Source of the DNA: JBJXGE01 sp046154185
GTDB lineage: Bacteria; Planctomycetota; UBA8108; UBA1146; JAJFFE01
Reading direction: 5' to 3'
Assembly (NCBI GenBank): GCA_046154185.1
Contig: JBJXGE010000056.1
Span: 1-64,000 of the forward strand
DNA: 64,000 bases
This document shows positions 25,940-34,943 of this stretch, piece after piece. Every line of letters starts with the position of its first letter. Positions within the stretch are counted from its first letter, which is position 1. Below the pieces are notes generated by a model. That model made no database searches and had not been told where the DNA came from. It saw only the letters and a list, made by a program, of their open reading frames with translations. Both the position numbers and the translations under genes were made by a program.

Positions 25940-26875
25940 TCACCCGCGGCGTTTACCGGCGGTCTCCGCGCGGCGACGCAACGCGTCCTCCAACTCCAAC
26001 CGATGCGCGCGCGCCGCGGCCGCGATCGGAGCTTGCCAATCAGCAGACGTCGCCGTCGCGTAAATGATCGAGCGCGAAGCGGCGGCGACGGCGCCGTCGC
26101 CGGCGGCGTCGAAGGCATCCAGCACGTCGGTGACTTTGGCGCCTTGCGCGCCGATGCCGGGCAGTAACAGAACCGAATGCGGCGCCGCCGCGCGAATCGC
26201 GCGCAACTCCGTTGGAAACGTGGCGCCGGATACGAGTCCAAGTGGACCGTAGCCGACGAGAGTGCCGCCGAGCGCGTGGGTTTGCCACGCCGTCGCGGCG
26301 CGTGCGACCGCGAGATACAGCGCTTCGCCATTCGTCTCACGACCTTGAAAATCCGCACCGCCCGGATTTGACGTGCGAGCGAGCAAGAACAATCCGCGGC
26401 GACCGGCGATGGCGCGCTCGAGAAACGGCGCGATCGAATCGCCACCGAGATACGGGTTAATCGTCAGCGCATCGACGAACGGCCCCGGCGTGGCGGGGTC
26501 ATCGCCGAGAAAAGCGTCCGCATACGCGGCAGCGGTAGTGCCGATATCCCCGCGTTTTGCATCGGCGATGACCGGGATGCCGAGGCGCGCCGCGAACTCG
26601 ACGGTGTGTTGCAGCGCGCGCCAACCGCGCCAGCCATAGCGTTCGTAAAACGCGACCTGCACCTTGACGGCGAGCGCGTCGTGCGCGACGACTTCCAACA
26701 CGCCAGCCGCAAAACTCTCGAGCGCGCGCTCAGGGTCGACTTGACTCAACGCGGTCGGCATTCGATCCAGGACGGGATCGAGCCCGACTACCAAGCGACT
26801 CGAGATGGCACGCGAACGCTGCGCGATTCGCTCGGCAAACGGCAGCTCACGATTCGGCACGATGGACACGGGCAT
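25940..26875 (-). CDS. pyrF: Orotidine 5'-phosphate decarboxylase
   Basis: The 311-residue enzyme decarboxylates OMP to UMP, the last step of pyrimidine synthesis. It belongs to the longer (type 2) PyrF group: RLVVGLDP, AVKVQVAFYERYGWRGWRAL and the catalytic-lysine block PVIADAKRGDIGTTA, with later TINPYLGGDSIAPFLE and LLPGIGAQGAKVTDVL. I chose the ATG of MPVSIVPNRE, which begins near the conserved part. An in-frame TTG at 26938 overlaps the stop of the upstream gene (TTGA), so coupled initiation there would add 21 residues and cannot be excluded. The Arg-rich C-terminus is normal for the group. Confidence 0.93.
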   Translation of the reverse strand: MPVSIVPNRELPFAERIAQRSRAISSRLVVGLDPVLDRMPTALSQVDPERALESFAAGVLEVVAHDALAVKVQVAFYERYGWRGWRALQHTVEFAARLGIPVIADAKRGDIGTTAAAYADAFLGDDPATPGPFVDALTINPYLGGDSIAPFLERAIAGRRGLFLLARTSNPGGADFQGRETNGEALYLAVARAATAWQTHALGGTLVGYGPLGLVSGATFPTELRAIRAAAPHSVLLLPGIGAQGAKVTDVLDAFDAAGDGAVAAASRSIIYATATSADWQAPIAAAARAHRLELEDALRRRAETAGKRRG

Positions 26876-26934
26876 GCAGGTTCCGTTCTCTCCGGAGTCC
26901 ACGCCGCAGGACGCTCCGGCAGTCTCTCGGCTGG

Positions 26935-27762
26935 TCAATCGTTGACAAGACTCTTCAAGCGCGCCTCGGCTTCGCGCACGCGCAGCTTAAAGTGTTCGCG
27001 CGTGCCTTTCCAAGACGGATCGAGCTTGCGTTTGCTCTGGGGAGCGAGACTCTTCAGGTATTCCGCGCCGCACTGGTAACTCTCGCGCGCCAATTCGTAG
27101 AATCCCGCATTGAAGAACGAGTCCCCCACGGCGCGATACCCTTCGTGCGCGCGATCGTCGCCGTATAAGAATCGATAGAACTGCACGAGTCCGTCCGGAT
27201 ACGCCTCGGCGACAAAATCCTTGCGATGGAGATAGAGCGACCGGATCAGGACTGGATTCTCGCGAAACGTCGGCAGCAGTTTCTCGAGTCGACCGCGCGC
27301 GCGCAGCAAGAGGTGCATGATTCGGTGCACCTTGACCGGAAACATCGCGTGCACTTCGTTGAGAATCGTGTCGAGTTCCTCTCGATCGAGCGCGCTCTCC
27401 GGCTTGTTCTCGTAGGTCTGAATGTTGTAGTGCTCTTCCTTGAGAATACTCATCTCGTGAAACACGTCGTTCACAAGCCGGTCGAGAAAGTCCGTGTTGT
27501 CGGCGGTGCGAAACAGCGTGTGCGACGCATCCTTGAGCGGCAGCAGATAGTCATCACGGATGCGCTCCATCTCTTTGAAATTCAACAAGCCGGCCAGCTC
27601 GACGGGGTCGAGCCGGATCTGATCGCGCGGTTTGCCCTCGCGCTCCACGTATTTGGCGACCAACGCTTCGTAATTGTCGTGTTGTCGCGTGTAGCGCAGA
27701 AACGTGCGGCACAGGCGCTCAGTGATCGTCCAGATCAGTGGGCTTAAAGTGCGATCGTTCAT
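26935..27762 (-). CDS. Helical protein of unknown function, coupled to pabA
   Basis: A 275-residue protein with no signal peptide or transmembrane helix, predicted mostly helical. It opens LIWTITERLCRTFLRYTRQ, has an acidic middle (NDVFHEMSILKEEHYNIQTY), and near the C-terminus shows a tetratricopeptide-like pair (AHEGYRAVGDSFFNAGFY, ELARESYQCGAEYL). I do not recognise a family. The ATG overlaps the pabA stop as ATGA, and the downstream pyrF follows within 60 bases, so the three are probably one transcript. The reading frame stays open upstream to 28431 only because it mirrors pabA in another frame. Confidence 0.8.
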   Translation of the reverse strand: MNDRTLSPLIWTITERLCRTFLRYTRQHDNYEALVAKYVEREGKPRDQIRLDPVELAGLLNFKEMERIRDDYLLPLKDASHTLFRTADNTDFLDRLVNDVFHEMSILKEEHYNIQTYENKPESALDREELDTILNEVHAMFPVKVHRIMHLLLRARGRLEKLLPTFRENPVLIRSLYLHRKDFVAEAYPDGLVQFYRFLYGDDRAHEGYRAVGDSFFNAGFYELARESYQCGAEYLKSLAPQSKRKLDPSWKGTREHFKLRVREAEARLKSLVND

Positions 27763-28373
27763 GCTTCCTTCACTTCGAGTGGCGAGTTCGCCGGACATCG
27801 CACACCGCCCAAGAACTGAACGAGGAGCTCGCGGCCGTGCTCCGTCATAAAGGACTCGGGATGAAATTGCACGCCCCAGGTCGCCTCGCCGACGACCCCG
27901 AGCGCCATGGCGAGTTTGTCGGGACTCCACGCGACAACTCGCAGCGGCGGCGCGACGTCGGCGCGTCGTACCGCGAGTGAATGGTAACGCGCGACACTCA
28001 GCGGATTCTTCAAACCGGCGAAGATGCCCGCGTTGTCGTGGCGAATTTCGCGTCGTTTCCCGTGCACCGGCGGCGTATAAGGTTCGACCCTTACCCCAAA
28101 ACTCTCGGCGAGCACTTGGCAGCCGAGGCAGACTCCCAAGACCGGACGCAATCCACGCGAGCGCGTGAGCGCGGCGGCGCTGATCCCGGCGCCGTGCGGC
28201 CCCCCCGGCCCCGGCGACAACACTAGCGCATCCGGCGCCAAGGCGTCGAGGTCCGCGACTTCCATGGCATCGTTTCGCACTACGATCACCTCGGAGTCGA
28301 GCGCTGCGAGCGCTTGCACCAAGTTGTAGGTGAACGAATCGTAGTTGTCGATCACGAGCACGCGCTGTGGCAC
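27759..28373 (-). CDS. pabA: Aminodeoxychorismate / anthranilate synthase glutamine amidotransferase subunit
   Basis: A 204-residue class I glutamine amidotransferase that supplies ammonia to chorismate-derived folate (PabA) or tryptophan (TrpG) synthesis. The opening LVIDNYDSFTYNLVQAL, the oxyanion strand LVLSPGPGGPHGAG, the nucleophile GVCLGCQVL and the His-Glu pair in WGVQFHPESFMTEHG are all present. GTG at 28373 (VPQRVLVIDNYD) with AGGCGG nearby is the likely start; another GTG nine codons earlier is less well placed. The stop overlaps the next gene's ATG. The partner chorismate-binding subunit is not in this window, so PabA versus TrpG cannot be decided; the symbol is provisional. Confidence 0.93.
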   Translation of the reverse strand: MPQRVLVIDNYDSFTYNLVQALAALDSEVIVVRNDAMEVADLDALAPDALVLSPGPGGPHGAGISAAALTRSRGLRPVLGVCLGCQVLAESFGVRVEPYTPPVHGKRREIRHDNAGIFAGLKNPLSVARYHSLAVRRADVAPPLRVVAWSPDKLAMALGVVGEATWGVQFHPESFMTEHGRELLVQFLGGVRCPANSPLEVKEA

Positions 28374-28406
28374 GGTCCGCCTTTCGATCGCACGGAACAC
28401 GGGGTC

Positions 28407-30002
28407 TCAACGTGCGAACGCGCCGTACCACTCGTCGACGGCGGCGAGGAAGACCGGCGACAACCGACAGCGCTCAGCGATCTCCACGGTCGACGCGGCC
28501 ACGCCTTCGGCAAGTCCGCCCGTCATGCGCAAGTCGACGCCAGCCAACGAGAGCATCGAACGCCGGGGAGCGCCGGACGCGCGTTCGGTGGGGTCCGTCG
28601 CCAAGAGTCTCGACCAGTCGGCTTGTAGATCGAGTGCGCCGGTAAAGCAGACGAGCGGCGTGGCGGCGCGCTGAAGCGAAGCCACGAGCGCCGCCGCGTC
28701 GGCGCTCGCCAACTTGCCGGTGCGCGCCGACACCAAGGCGCAACTCGCAAACTTGCACGTCGCGAGCGTCGTCGCCCAGTAGGGCTGGGCATCACCGAAA
28801 TAAACCACATGCACTCGTTCGGGATCGATCGTGGGCTGCGCGCGCAATTTCTGAACCGCGATCTCGATGGCACGGTCGGCGCCAGGCCCGTCGGGTCTCG
28901 GCGGCACGAGGAGTTCCAGCGTGCCGTAGACCATCGCGCCGCGCGGCGCCATCGCATGGCGAAGACGATGCGCGATGTAACCGGCCGCCGGATGTGCGAT
29001 GGGCTCGAAAACAAATACCACGGCCGGCCGGCGCGGGAACGCTGTTGTGCCGTCGAACTTCGAAGTTCCGACCCCGCTCGAAGTCAGCAACAGTCCGAGC
29101 GGATGGCCGCCATCCTCGATCGCGGTGCGCGTCGTGATTTGTCCCGCAAAGCCCGGGCGATCTTCGAGCGCATGCCCTTCGAGCGTACCTTCGTGGCGCC
29201 GCTGTCGCGCGATGCGAACCGAAGTGATGCGGCCGGTTGGCGTCAGGGTGAACACGCGGACGAGATTGAGATCCGCGCTCGGCGCGAGCGTGGTCACGCG
29301 CTCGTGCACGGTGACTTCCACGGTGAGCGAACTGTCGCCAGCTGGCCGCGGTACGACGCGATAGCCGAAACGATACACGCCGAGGCGCGAGGGAATAATC
29401 GCATCGATCTGTCGACCATCGATGGCGCGCTCCACGTCTTCGATTTTTTCGGCGCGCCCGATGATCCGACTAAACGCCATTTGGTGGCAGCTCAGCAACT
29501 CGTCTTCGATGACGAAGGCGTCCTTCAGCTGGTCGGGGATATTCGGCGACTTTTCGCGTCCAATGCCCTGATTGCGATGCTCGACGCGATCGCCGTCGAG
29601 ATTGATCGTCACGACTCGCGCCCCGACTTCGAATCGATAGCTCTGGCGCTCTCCTTCGAGCAGGACTTCGAGCCGCCGTTTGACGCTTTGCGTCGAATTC
29701 GTGTGCTCGAGCAATTGATCGCGATACTCGTCGATCTCATGGCGAGTCCCTGTCGCCAATCGGAATGTATGCCAAGTTTCGAGGCCGGATGCTTGGACAC
29801 CTTTTTCGCGCTCGCCGACGTGACTGTGCCAACCGAAGAATCGGGCCGTGTTCGTGGGTTCCGGGTCCGTGTCGCGCGCGAGGCTCTCGACCGCTGCGAA
29901 ACTCGTCGCGAACGCGAAGTGGGCGACAATGCCGCCGACGATGACACTGCGCAGTACGAGCTGAAATCGCACTCGGCCTCTTTCGCTTGGTGCCTGCTTC
30001 AT
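28407..30002 (-). CDS. Membrane-anchored protein with a degenerate alpha/beta-hydrolase-like domain
   Basis: A 531-residue protein with an N-terminal signal anchor (residues ~11-36, FQLVLRSVIVGGIVAHFAFA) and a large extracytoplasmic part. The middle is beta-rich. The last ~180 residues have the order of an alpha/beta hydrolase: AVVFVFEPIAHPAAGYIAHRL, AIEIAVQKLRAQPTIDPERVHVVYFGDA and LVCFTGALDLQADW, but the nucleophile elbow Gly-x-Ser-x-Gly is replaced by FGDAQ, so catalysis is unlikely. I infer a binding or structural role. A second ATG-like start at 30029 is in frame; 30002 was chosen for its basic, hydrophobic N-terminus. It sits 33 bases upstream of pabA. Low confidence in the fold, good confidence that it is a gene. 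Confidence 0.6.
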   Translation of the reverse strand: MKQAPSERGRVRFQLVLRSVIVGGIVAHFAFATSFAAVESLARDTDPEPTNTARFFGWHSHVGEREKGVQASGLETWHTFRLATGTRHEIDEYRDQLLEHTNSTQSVKRRLEVLLEGERQSYRFEVGARVVTINLDGDRVEHRNQGIGREKSPNIPDQLKDAFVIEDELLSCHQMAFSRIIGRAEKIEDVERAIDGRQIDAIIPSRLGVYRFGYRVVPRPAGDSSLTVEVTVHERVTTLAPSADLNLVRVFTLTPTGRITSVRIARQRRHEGTLEGHALEDRPGFAGQITTRTAIEDGGHPLGLLLTSSGVGTSKFDGTTAFPRRPAVVFVFEPIAHPAAGYIAHRLRHAMAPRGAMVYGTLELLVPPRPDGPGADRAIEIAVQKLRAQPTIDPERVHVVYFGDAQPYWATTLATCKFASCALVSARTGKLASADAAALVASLQRAATPLVCFTGALDLQADWSRLLATDPTERASGAPRRSMLSLAGVDLRMTGGLAEGVAASTVEIAERCRLSPVFLAAVDEWYGAFAR

Positions 30003-30318
30003 TCCGGGTCGATGCCTTTCTGCTATCACGACACGCTCCTGCGAGGCGGATCACGCTTCGTGGCGACTACTCTGCGATCCCGACTGCTCGCTGTCTAGTT
30101 TCTAGGCCTTCCGGTTGGAACTTCAGAGGTGCCGACGCGCCACCGCAAGCTCGGAAGCGCGATTTATTTTGCGGTAATTCCTCGCCCGGCCCCACGCTCG
30201 CTGCGCTGCGCGCGACGGCAGCCGCCCGCGGGTCCGCGGTTTGCCGCTCCGTCGCTGTTGATCGGTTCACCAGCCATGGCCCTAGCGACCGACCGTGACC
30301 CTGCGAGAGGAACACCGA
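30003..30318. other. Divergent promoter region without a gene
   Basis: These 316 bases separate the membrane-anchored protein (minus) from the FG-GAP lipoprotein (plus). A small inverted repeat CTAG-TTT-CTAG lies at about 30096-30106, and an AT-rich patch (GATTTATTTTGCGGTAAT, about 30161-30178) is the best place for a plus-strand promoter, but no pair of hexamers at 16-18 bp is clear. No small gene with an SD was found. Confidence 0.35.
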
Positions 30319-32826
30319 ATGTCCGTGAGTCGAGCGCTCCTCCTCTTCGGAATCGTGACGTTGGCGGGTTGCGCACCGCCGCACAGTCGCGTGATGTCCG
30401 TCTCGCCGAGTCCAGGCGCCGAGACCGCCGATCGCATCGCGCCGGTTCGCGTGGTCTTCGATCGCGACATGGATCCGGCGACGATCAATACGAACACCTT
30501 CCAAGTGCGCGGGTCGAACCATGGACCCTACGTGGGAATTGTTACCTACAACGCGCTCACGCGCTCGGCGCTGTTCGTCACGGCGGAAGCATTCGCGCCC
30601 GGCGAGCAACTGAACATCGCGCTCAAGGACTCGATTCGATCGATGTCGAAGAAGCGGCTGCGCGCGTACAGTTGGAGCTTCCACATCGAGCCGCCGATCG
30701 TGCACGTGCCGACTCCGTTCACGCTCAGTGAGCTGGCGCCAACCGCGGAGTCCACGCGAGTGGAGCGACTCAGCGAGATTCGCGCGCGCTTCAGCGCGTC
30801 GTTTGATCCGTTCAGTATCGGTCCAACCACCATCCGCGTGAGCGGCGAGCGCAGCGGCGCACGCACGCTCCAATTCGGCGGCGTTTTCGCGGGCGGCCAA
30901 GAACTCGTCGTGCAAACGGACCGCGCATTTCTTGCCGGCGAGCGCATGACTGTCGCATTCGGCGGTGGGCTGCGATCCATCGAAGCCATGCCGCTCACAC
31001 CGCAAACGCATGGGTTTCGCGTCCGCAATTCCGCGAGCCTCGATGCGCCCCAACCGATCGCGACCGGCGCGGAGCCGCAAGCGGGCGGCCAGCTGTTGTT
31101 TTTCGACGCCGATCAGGATGGACGCGACGAGTGGTGCGTCGCGAGCCCCGACGGCGCGCTGGAACTCGTCGAGTGGGCGGCTGGCGCGGTTTCGACGCCG
31201 CTGACCATCCGGGCGCCGAGCGCGCTCGTCGCCAGCGTGTGCGGCGACTTCGATGCGGACAGCCACGTCGATCTCGCGTTCCTCGCGGCGACCGGCGATC
31301 GACTTTATCTCTACCGCGGCGGCGAGGATCTCGCGGCACTGGCGGGCGTCCCGACCGTCGTGAGTTGGAGCGGATTCGACGCGCGCGGCCTGAGCGCGCT
31401 CCACTGCGATAACGATGGCGTCGTCGATGTGTTCTTGGTGTCGAACGACGCGAATCTCGGCAGTCGCATCTTGTTCGGCTCCGCGACCGGATCTCCGCTC
31501 GTCGATTCGCTCGCACTGCCGACCGCGCAAGCCGTGGGCACGCCGGCGAGCGCCGATTGGAACAACGACTTCCATGTCGATCTATTGTTCGCGCGCGCCG
31601 ACGGCGCCGTGCAGATGATGTTCGGGACCGGAACGCGAGCGTTTGAACTCGGCGAACTGATCACGCCGAACGGCACGGTTTGCGGCCTTGCACTCGGTGA
31701 ATTCAATGGCGATACGCTGCCGGATGCCGTGCTGTGCATGACGAGCGGGCTGGCAGGTGAACTTCTCATCGCGGAGGGCGCCGGACATTTTCGAGTCGAG
31801 AGCGTCGCGGCGGACGTGTTTCCGGAGGCAACCATCGTCGTCGATACGGATGGCGACGGCGAACTCGATTTGCTTGTGAGTGATGTGCAGTCCAGACCCG
31901 AAACGCGACGACTAGCGGGGCGCGGCGACGGCAGTTTCGCGCCGGCGGAGGTGTTCAGCGGCATTCCAAGCGCGCGTCAGCTTCGGGTCGGCGACGTGCA
32001 AGCGGATGGCGTGCTCGACTTCGGCGTACTCTTGGCGGCGGGCGGCTATCAAGTGCTGAGTTCGGTTCCGGCGACACCAAGCATCGCGAATCGCCTCTAC
32101 ATAACAGACTTCAACGTTCGCGTCGGCGATCCCGCCGTGAGTTTCGCAGTCTACGCCGATCACGCGGAGCGCATGGACGGTTTCACCATCGTGCTCGGCT
32201 ACGATCCCGCGCAGCTGTTCGTCGAACGCCTCGCGACGAGCGGCGGCGCGGCGGAAGCGATCGGCGTCGAGCTGGAAATTCCGCAGTTGTTTCCGCTCAC
32301 GGGCGCCGCGGTGGTGGCGGCGATCTTCGACTTCATGCCGCCGTTCGGTGGTCAGTTCTTAGCGCCGGCGACGGGCGAAGTGTTGCTGCGCGGCGACGTG
32401 CGTGCGCAAAGCGGCGCGCAGAGTGGCGTGACGATGTTCGGCCCAATGGATGGCATTGGCAGTCCCCCAACCGACAACTTATTCGTCGCCGTCGCGACCT
32501 CCGTGTGGCCAGAACTCGAACTCGCCGCCGTCACGGTGGAAACCGGCGCGCCGCCGCCGCCGAACGGACTCTTCGTGCGTGGCGATGCGAATTCAAGCGG
32601 CACGATCGACATCGCCGACGGCACTTTCGTGCAGGCCTACCTCTACCAGGGCGGCGCCGCTCCCGCGTGCCTCGACGCCGCCGATTTCAATGACGACGGC
32701 TTCGTGAATTCCGCCGATCCGGTGTATCTGTTCTCGTTCCTGAGCGTGGGCGGCCCGGCGCCGCCGATGCCATATCCGCTCGCAGGCGGCGACCCCACGG
32801 GCGACGCGCTGCCTATCTGCGACTAA
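30319..32826 (+). CDS. Lipoprotein with Big_5-like, FG-GAP-like, cohesin-like and dockerin parts
   Basis: The 835-residue protein has a signal peptide and lipobox LAGC (cysteine 18). Residues ~25-230 look like two Ig-like Big_5 domains (VSPSPGAETADRIAPVRVVF, FDRDMDPATIN, ARFSASFDPFSIGPTTIRV). Next come FG-GAP-like calcium repeats (DADQDGRDEW, DFDADSHVDLAF, CDNDGVVDVFL, DTDGDGELDLLV), a cohesin-like beta domain (DFNVRVGDPAVSFAVYADH, IFDFMPPFGGQ) and a C-terminal dockerin-type tail with RGDANSSGTIDIAD and ADFNDDGFVNSAD, then a Gly/Pro-rich end with one cysteine. The ATG has AGAGGA upstream. The architecture suggests a surface scaffold or polysaccharide-associated protein; the gene at 39563 shares the cohesin-like and dockerin parts. 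Confidence 0.88.
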   Translation: MSVSRALLLFGIVTLAGCAPPHSRVMSVSPSPGAETADRIAPVRVVFDRDMDPATINTNTFQVRGSNHGPYVGIVTYNALTRSALFVTAEAFAPGEQLNIALKDSIRSMSKKRLRAYSWSFHIEPPIVHVPTPFTLSELAPTAESTRVERLSEIRARFSASFDPFSIGPTTIRVSGERSGARTLQFGGVFAGGQELVVQTDRAFLAGERMTVAFGGGLRSIEAMPLTPQTHGFRVRNSASLDAPQPIATGAEPQAGGQLLFFDADQDGRDEWCVASPDGALELVEWAAGAVSTPLTIRAPSALVASVCGDFDADSHVDLAFLAATGDRLYLYRGGEDLAALAGVPTVVSWSGFDARGLSALHCDNDGVVDVFLVSNDANLGSRILFGSATGSPLVDSLALPTAQAVGTPASADWNNDFHVDLLFARADGAVQMMFGTGTRAFELGELITPNGTVCGLALGEFNGDTLPDAVLCMTSGLAGELLIAEGAGHFRVESVAADVFPEATIVVDTDGDGELDLLVSDVQSRPETRRLAGRGDGSFAPAEVFSGIPSARQLRVGDVQADGVLDFGVLLAAGGYQVLSSVPATPSIANRLYITDFNVRVGDPAVSFAVYADHAERMDGFTIVLGYDPAQLFVERLATSGGAAEAIGVELEIPQLFPLTGAAVVAAIFDFMPPFGGQFLAPATGEVLLRGDVRAQSGAQSGVTMFGPMDGIGSPPTDNLFVAVATSVWPELELAAVTVETGAPPPPNGLFVRGDANSSGTIDIADGTFVQAYLYQGGAAPACLDAADFNDDGFVNSADPVYLFSFLSVGGPAPPMPYPLAGGDPTGDALPICD

Positions 32827-32972
32827 CCGCGGATCCGCTGCGGAGACCCATGCTTAAGCGCTGCGCGCGAAATCACCGCCGCGGTCGTCGGTCCGTCGCA
32901 TCAGCGCGTCGCATCGTACGCTTATGACAAGCCTCCAGCACACACAAGCGGCCACTTTGCCGCGGAGGAATC

Positions 32973-33755
32973 ATGTTGCGATGCATAGTTCTTGCAGTGC
33001 TGTTCGTGCTCACCATTTGCGCGACGGCAAAGCGCCAGGCGGCAGCGGACTGGGTTGTGCTCGTCGACGGCACGCAAGTGCATGGCGAGATCATTCTCGA
33101 AACCGATCGTGAACTCACGCTGAGGTCGCAAAAGGGGGGCATGCTCTCGTTCGACCTCAAGAAGGTCGCGAAAATCCACCGCACGTTACCCGTCGGGCAA
33201 CCGCGCTCGACGCCAAAGGAAGGCGACCCGGAAGTCGTCGGGGCGAACGACGAAGTCGGCGCCGTTTCCAACCTGAAAATGCGCCGCATTGGCGAAGTCA
33301 CGCTGAAACTCCCGCCGACGTTTTTACCGCTTACCCCCACGGGCGCTGACGATCCCGCCACACTGTCGAAACCACTCGCGAGTCAAGACGCGGTGCTGCT
33401 CGGCATCTTCGAGGATCCGAATTCGCTGGCGCGCATCGAGGTTCGACGCTTGAGAAAACCGCCGCATGGCGTTACCGAATTCGTGCAGCTCAAGCAACGG
33501 CTGACGGAGCTGCATCGCGGCGTCAACAGCGCTCGTTTCTCGGAGCAACGCACGGATGGACGCAGCGCGGTATTCGGCGAAGTGCTCGAGGCGGGCGACG
33601 ATCGGAATTGGCGCGTGCTGAGCGTCTACGTGCACGAAAGCAACGACACTTACTATCAAGTGATCCTGCGCTTGCCCGAGGAACGGTTCCACAAGAACCC
33701 CGGGTGCTATCGCCTGCTCATGCGCTCGCTGCGGATCGACCGCGAAACGCAGTAA
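32973..33755 (+). CDS. Secreted protein with an SH3-like N-terminal domain
   Basis: A 260-residue exported protein: signal peptide (residues 1-~24, MLRCIVLAVLFVLTICATA), then a small beta domain (DWVVLVDGTQVHGEIILETD, LSFDLKKVAKI) that matches in layout the N-terminal domain of the protein at 55778. After it there is a Pro/Val-rich linker and a C-terminal alpha/beta part (TLKLPPTFLPL, GVTEFVQLKQRL, YYQVILRLPEERFHKNPGCYRLLMRSL) that I do not recognise. GGAGG lies just upstream of the ATG. The longer open frame on the opposite strand lacks a start signal and codon logic and was not used. Probably periplasmic, function unknown. Confidence 0.82.
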   Translation: MLRCIVLAVLFVLTICATAKRQAAADWVVLVDGTQVHGEIILETDRELTLRSQKGGMLSFDLKKVAKIHRTLPVGQPRSTPKEGDPEVVGANDEVGAVSNLKMRRIGEVTLKLPPTFLPLTPTGADDPATLSKPLASQDAVLLGIFEDPNSLARIEVRRLRKPPHGVTEFVQLKQRLTELHRGVNSARFSEQRTDGRSAVFGEVLEAGDDRNWRVLSVYVHESNDTYYQVILRLPEERFHKNPGCYRLLMRSLRIDRETQ

Positions 33756-33997
33756 GTCCCGGTCGCCTTGCGGCCGCGCGGGGCGTCGCTCTGCGGCCCA
33801 GCTCGTCGCGGTTTCGACGCCTCGCAACACTTCTCGCCCCTCCTCGTCGGCGCGCCATTCGGCACTCCATCCGCGCCACTTGCAACGACGCGATCTCGGC
33901 ATCGGACATTGAGTTCGGGAGAATTTTCGACCAGTCGCGAAATCGAGTTGCGGATCCGCGCCAACTAGATATTGTGGGCCGCACGGGAATCAGGACC

Positions 33998-34023
33998 AAA
34001 AAACGACCACAGCTTGTGGTCGT
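33998..34023 (-). terminator. Intrinsic terminator-like hairpin on the minus strand
   Basis: On the minus strand the sequence reads ACGACCACA-AGC-TGTGGTCGT followed directly by a run of T (plus-strand A33998-A34003). A perfect 9-bp stem, 3-nt loop and T-tract is the classic rho-independent form. No minus-strand gene ends nearby; the next minus-strand gene on the right is galE at 43850, so the transcript that it would end is unidentified. Confidence 0.6.
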
Positions 34024-34080
34024 CCATCCTGGGCGAATGCGCCGCTCGCGATGAATCAGCCGGTCCCAAGCGGAGTTCAG

Positions 34081-34110
34081 GCCTCCGGTGGTCAGGCCTC
34101 CGGTGGTCAG
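34081..34110. repeat. Two perfect tandem 15-bp units
   Basis: GCCTCCGGTGGTCAG occurs twice in direct succession (34081-34095, 34096-34110), preceded by TCAG and followed by a partial third unit (GCCACTGG). The unit length is a multiple of three, giving QASGG in one frame. A short minisatellite of unknown role. Confidence 0.7.
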
Positions 34111-34360
34111 GCCACTGGGTCCATCCGGAGGTTCAGCCGGACGGTTCTGTCGCGAGAGCACAGGGAGTTTATCCGAGGTCGATTCGAGTTCTTCGCCTCG
34201 GCGCATCCATCGGAATCGGGTTTGAGAAGCTGCGGTCGGGAGTGCCGCGGCACATGTCGGCCACGAGCGAAACGCCGCAAAAAAGTCTGTGCAAGGGGGA
34301 ATACGTCCGTTCTGGGAAGTGTTTTTTTGGGGGAATGTTTTTGGGGGGAAGTCGCGCACA

Positions 34361-34405
34361 GTGGTGTTCGCGAAAGTGGTGTTTGCGAAAGTGGTGTTCG
34401 CGAAA
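34361..34405. repeat. Three tandem 15-bp units in a G/T-rich block
   Basis: GTGGTGTTCGCGAAA repeats three times without gaps; the middle copy has T for C at the ninth position. The surrounding plus strand has long runs of G and T (for example GTTTTTTTGGGGG and GTTTTTGGGGGG) that differ in composition from neighbouring genes. The function is unknown. Confidence 0.7.
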
Positions 34406-34925
34406 GTACGTTGGTTTTGGGGAGCCGTAAAGTCAGCGAAGGATCAGCATGAGACTCGAGAATGGCTGCGGCCGTAGAGTCTGCTGAAGGATTCTGCGGA
34501 AGCGCTCGCGCTGAGCGGCAAGTCACTCGAATTCGCGCTCAGACTCGTGATCGACGCGGCGGGCCGCGCTGCGACCGGCGGCACGACGTTCATGAGTCGG
34601 CGGATGAGACGGGTCAGCGCCGCTCGGCGGCAGAGTTCAGTTTCGGCTTCGCTCGGGCATCGCAACGGTCAGTCCCAATCGCGGACTCGCCGCTCAGCGA
34701 TCAGGCCGGCGACGAAATTGGCGCTCGTCTTGACGCGAATTCCGAGTTGAACCCCAGGTGGATGCCAACGCGAGTTTTCGCGTCTCGATATGACGACTCG
34801 CCGGCTGAGTCTTGCCGTCGACTCAGCCGCAGGCGTAGGCAGAGGTCCGTCGACTTCCTTTCAGCGCTGCACCGGATTCGTAGGATTCCGTGCGGCGACG
34901 CGGCGAATCACAGTACGTGTGACAA

Positions 34926-34943
34926 TTCAAATTTGAACGTTCA
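34926..34943. promoter_or_regulatory. Overlapping palindromes upstream of nrdJ
   Basis: The perfect 12-bp palindrome TTCAAATTTGAA (34926-34937) overlaps the 10-bp palindrome TGAACGTTCA (34934-34943), about 50-60 bases upstream of the nrdJ start. The layout of alternating TTCA/TGAA half-sites suggests a DNA-binding protein site at the nrdJ promoter. It does not match the NrdR box that controls ribonucleotide reductases elsewhere. Confidence 0.4.

Noticed and set aside
34361..34405. CRISPR array
   Set aside because: The 15-bp units are directly adjacent with no spacers, only three copies, and there are no cas genes.
33972..34452. Open frames in the 34-kb gap as genes
   Set aside because: No SD, unusual Arg/Ser/Cys/Gly composition, and the QASGG pattern is only the 15-bp tandem repeat translated.
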